From: Boseongicola sp. SB0675_bin_26
GTDB lineage: Bacteria > Pseudomonadota > Alphaproteobacteria > Rhodobacterales > Rhodobacteraceae
Direction of reading: 5' to 3'
Assembly (NCBI GenBank): GCA_009843725.1
Contig: VYCX01000272.1
Location: 1 to 6,090, forward strand
Length of the DNA: 6,090 bases
The notes under the pieces are model-generated. The model was not told the DNA's origin and did no database searches. It saw nothing but the letters and a program-made list of their open reading frames with translations. The first letter of the stretch is position 1, and the number at the start of each line of letters is the position of its first letter. Shown here one piece after another: positions 4,939 to 6,090 of this stretch. The position numbers and the translations under genes were made by a program.

Positions 4939-4950
4939 GCCATGCATGGC
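4939..4950. repeat. Perfect palindrome spanning the MATE start codon
   Basis: GCCATGCATGGC is a perfect 12-bp palindrome that contains ATG 4946. Its core CCATGCATGG also occurs inside the AhpD-like gene at 3890-3899, where it is again a 12-bp palindrome (ACCATGCATGGT, 3889-3900). With no unpaired loop it could form at most a 4-bp hairpin, so any role would more likely be protein binding, or it may be chance. Confidence 0.3.
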
Positions 4951-6090
4951 ACGTGAACTCACCAGCAACCTGACGGACGGTCCGATCAGCGGTCACTTCC
5001 GGACCCTTGCCGTCCCTGCCGCGGTCGGGATGCTGTTCAACACCCTCTACAACGTCGTGGACATGTTCTTTGCCGGCCTGCTGTCCACCAGTGCGCAAGC
5101 CGGAATCTCCCTGGGGTATCAGGCCTTCTACATCGCCCTGTCCATCGGCTTCGGCCTCGGCGCCGCAATGGGAGCCGTCGTCGGGAACGCTCTTGGAGCG
5201 AAGGACCGGCGCGCCGCCCGACGGCTTTCGGCACAAGGCGTCACGTTCGGCGCCATTGCCGCATTGGTCCTTGTGGTGATCGGATCATGGTACGGCCCGG
5301 CGCTCGTGCAACTCGTGTCCGAACCAGGGGCCTATCGCGACGCCGGGACGCGGTACTATCTGCTTCTTTCCCTGGCGCTGCCTTGCTTCATGATCGCCTA
5401 TGCCTGCAACGGGGCGTTGCAGGCGCATGGCGACGGGCGGTCCATGCAGCATGCCCTGATTGCCGCGTTCTTTGCCAACATCGCCCTCAACCCGCTGCTG
5501 ATATTCGGCATTCCCGGCCTCTGGGCAGGGATCGGCTTCGACGGCCTCGCCGTATCCACTGTCATCAGCCAAGCCGGCGTGATGATCTATCTGCTGTGGA
5601 AACTGCTGAGGCTTGCGACGCTGTCCAGGGTACGGCCCCGGCATTTCGCGCCCCGAGGCCCCGAGCTTCGGGAAATCTTCCTTCAGACGTCCCCGACCGC
5701 ATTCGCGCTCATGATCATGATGCTGTCGGGTTTCGTCGTGCAGTTCGTTCTCAAGGGATTCGGCGAGCACGCAATTGCCGGGTTCGGCATTGCCATCAGG
5801 CTCGAGCAGATCCTGTTCCTCCCGGTCCTCGGAGTGACCGGGGCACTGCTCCCCATCGCGGCCCAGGCGTTCGGCGCCCGCGACCATGATCGTGTGCGCG
5901 AAGCTCTCTTCTTTTGCTGGAAGGTCGGGTTCTTCATGACCGCCGGCGCTTTGCCGATCATCTGGATCGTTGGAGGCCCCGTGCTCGAAGGATTCACCCA
6001 GGATCCGGACGTGATCCGAGTCGGCCTCGCCTACCTCCGGGTCGAGAGCCTGATCCTTCCGGCCTACATGATGCTCTTTGCAATCAACTC
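4946..6090 (+). CDS. MATE-family multidrug/metabolite efflux transporter, partial at C-terminus
   Basis: An inner-membrane cation-coupled exporter of the MatE (NorM/DinF-like) family. The first 381 residues lie in the window; family members are usually about 450, so about 70 are cut off by the edge. ATG 4946 was chosen because the only other nearby ATG (4942) runs into a stop after four codons and this frame is closed upstream at 4910. Two homologous MatE repeats are visible. The first begins at PAAVGMLFNTLYNVVDMFFAG (24-44) and continues with GFGLGAAMGAVVGNALGAKD (68-87). The second begins at SPTAFALMIMMLSGFVVQFV (249-268) and continues with GVTGALLPIAAQAFGARD (296-313). About ten hydrophobic segments are present, with a basic cytoplasmic loop at about 221-240 between the halves. 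It has no clear Shine-Dalgarno sequence and follows the regulator by 10 nt, suggesting coupling. Substrate unknown; export of the imported compound or a by-product is inference. Confidence 0.94.
   Translation, partial: MARELTSNLTDGPISGHFRTLAVPAAVGMLFNTLYNVVDMFFAGLLSTSAQAGISLGYQAFYIALSIGFGLGAAMGAVVGNALGAKDRRAARRLSAQGVTFGAIAALVLVVIGSWYGPALVQLVSEPGAYRDAGTRYYLLLSLALPCFMIAYACNGALQAHGDGRSMQHALIAAFFANIALNPLLIFGIPGLWAGIGFDGLAVSTVISQAGVMIYLLWKLLRLATLSRVRPRHFAPRGPELREIFLQTSPTAFALMIMMLSGFVVQFVLKGFGEHAIAGFGIAIRLEQILFLPVLGVTGALLPIAAQAFGARDHDRVREALFFCWKVGFFMTAGALPIIWIVGGPVLEGFTQDPDVIRVGLAYLRVESLILPAYMMLFAIN

Noticed and set aside
5285..5889. Two 200-codon open frames on both strands inside the MATE gene
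   Set aside because: Both are shadows. The MATE frame on the plus strand is open from 4946 to the window end and shows two MatE repeats.

Overview
The window is high-GC coding DNA (roughly 60% G+C by eye). It has Gram-negative features: a Sec-type signal peptide on a soluble periplasmic binding protein, Shine-Dalgarno sequences of the AAGGAGG type, and tightly packed operons. Gene content and protein style suggest a proteobacterium, most likely an alphaproteobacterium (Rhizobiales/Rhodospirillales-like). That placement is inference, because no rRNA or other marker gene is present.

Layout. Positions 1-3453 hold a leftward operon for one polar-amino-acid-type (PAAT/HAAT family) ABC importer. 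In transcription order it comprises an ATPase (3453-2710), permease 1 (2708-1866), a periplasmic substrate-binding protein (1658-825) and permease 2 (about 780 to 1, running off the left edge). Positions 3454-3759 are a divergent intergenic region with a locally AT-rich core (3661-3730) full of inverted repeats. Positions 3760-6090 hold a compact rightward operon: an AhpD-like/carboxymuconolactone-decarboxylase-fold protein (3760-4338), an XRE-type HTH regulator with a C-terminal cupin domain (4348-4935), and a MATE-family efflux transporter (4946 to beyond the right edge). The two terminal genes are cut only by the window ends.

How it may work together (inference). The importer brings an amino-acid-like or related small polar compound into the cell. 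The HTH-cupin protein is the obvious local regulator and probably binds one or more of the dyads in the divergent region, sensing a ligand through its cupin domain. The AhpD-like protein could act on the imported compound or on a reactive product, and the MATE pump could export excess or a toxic by-product. The substrate cannot be read from sequence. The binding protein lacks the usual ligand-amino-group aspartate, so a standard L-amino acid should not be assumed.

Unusual points. The AhpD-like protein has CxxS in place of the redox CxxC. The binding protein has HAxxxS where HisJ/GlnH relatives have DAxxxD. The binding-protein gene sits between the two permease genes, with a 207-nt leader before it and a stable stem-loop after it. 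Several perfect dyads lie in or near control regions. I found no RNA genes, CRISPR array, insertion sequence, phage gene or frameshifted gene.
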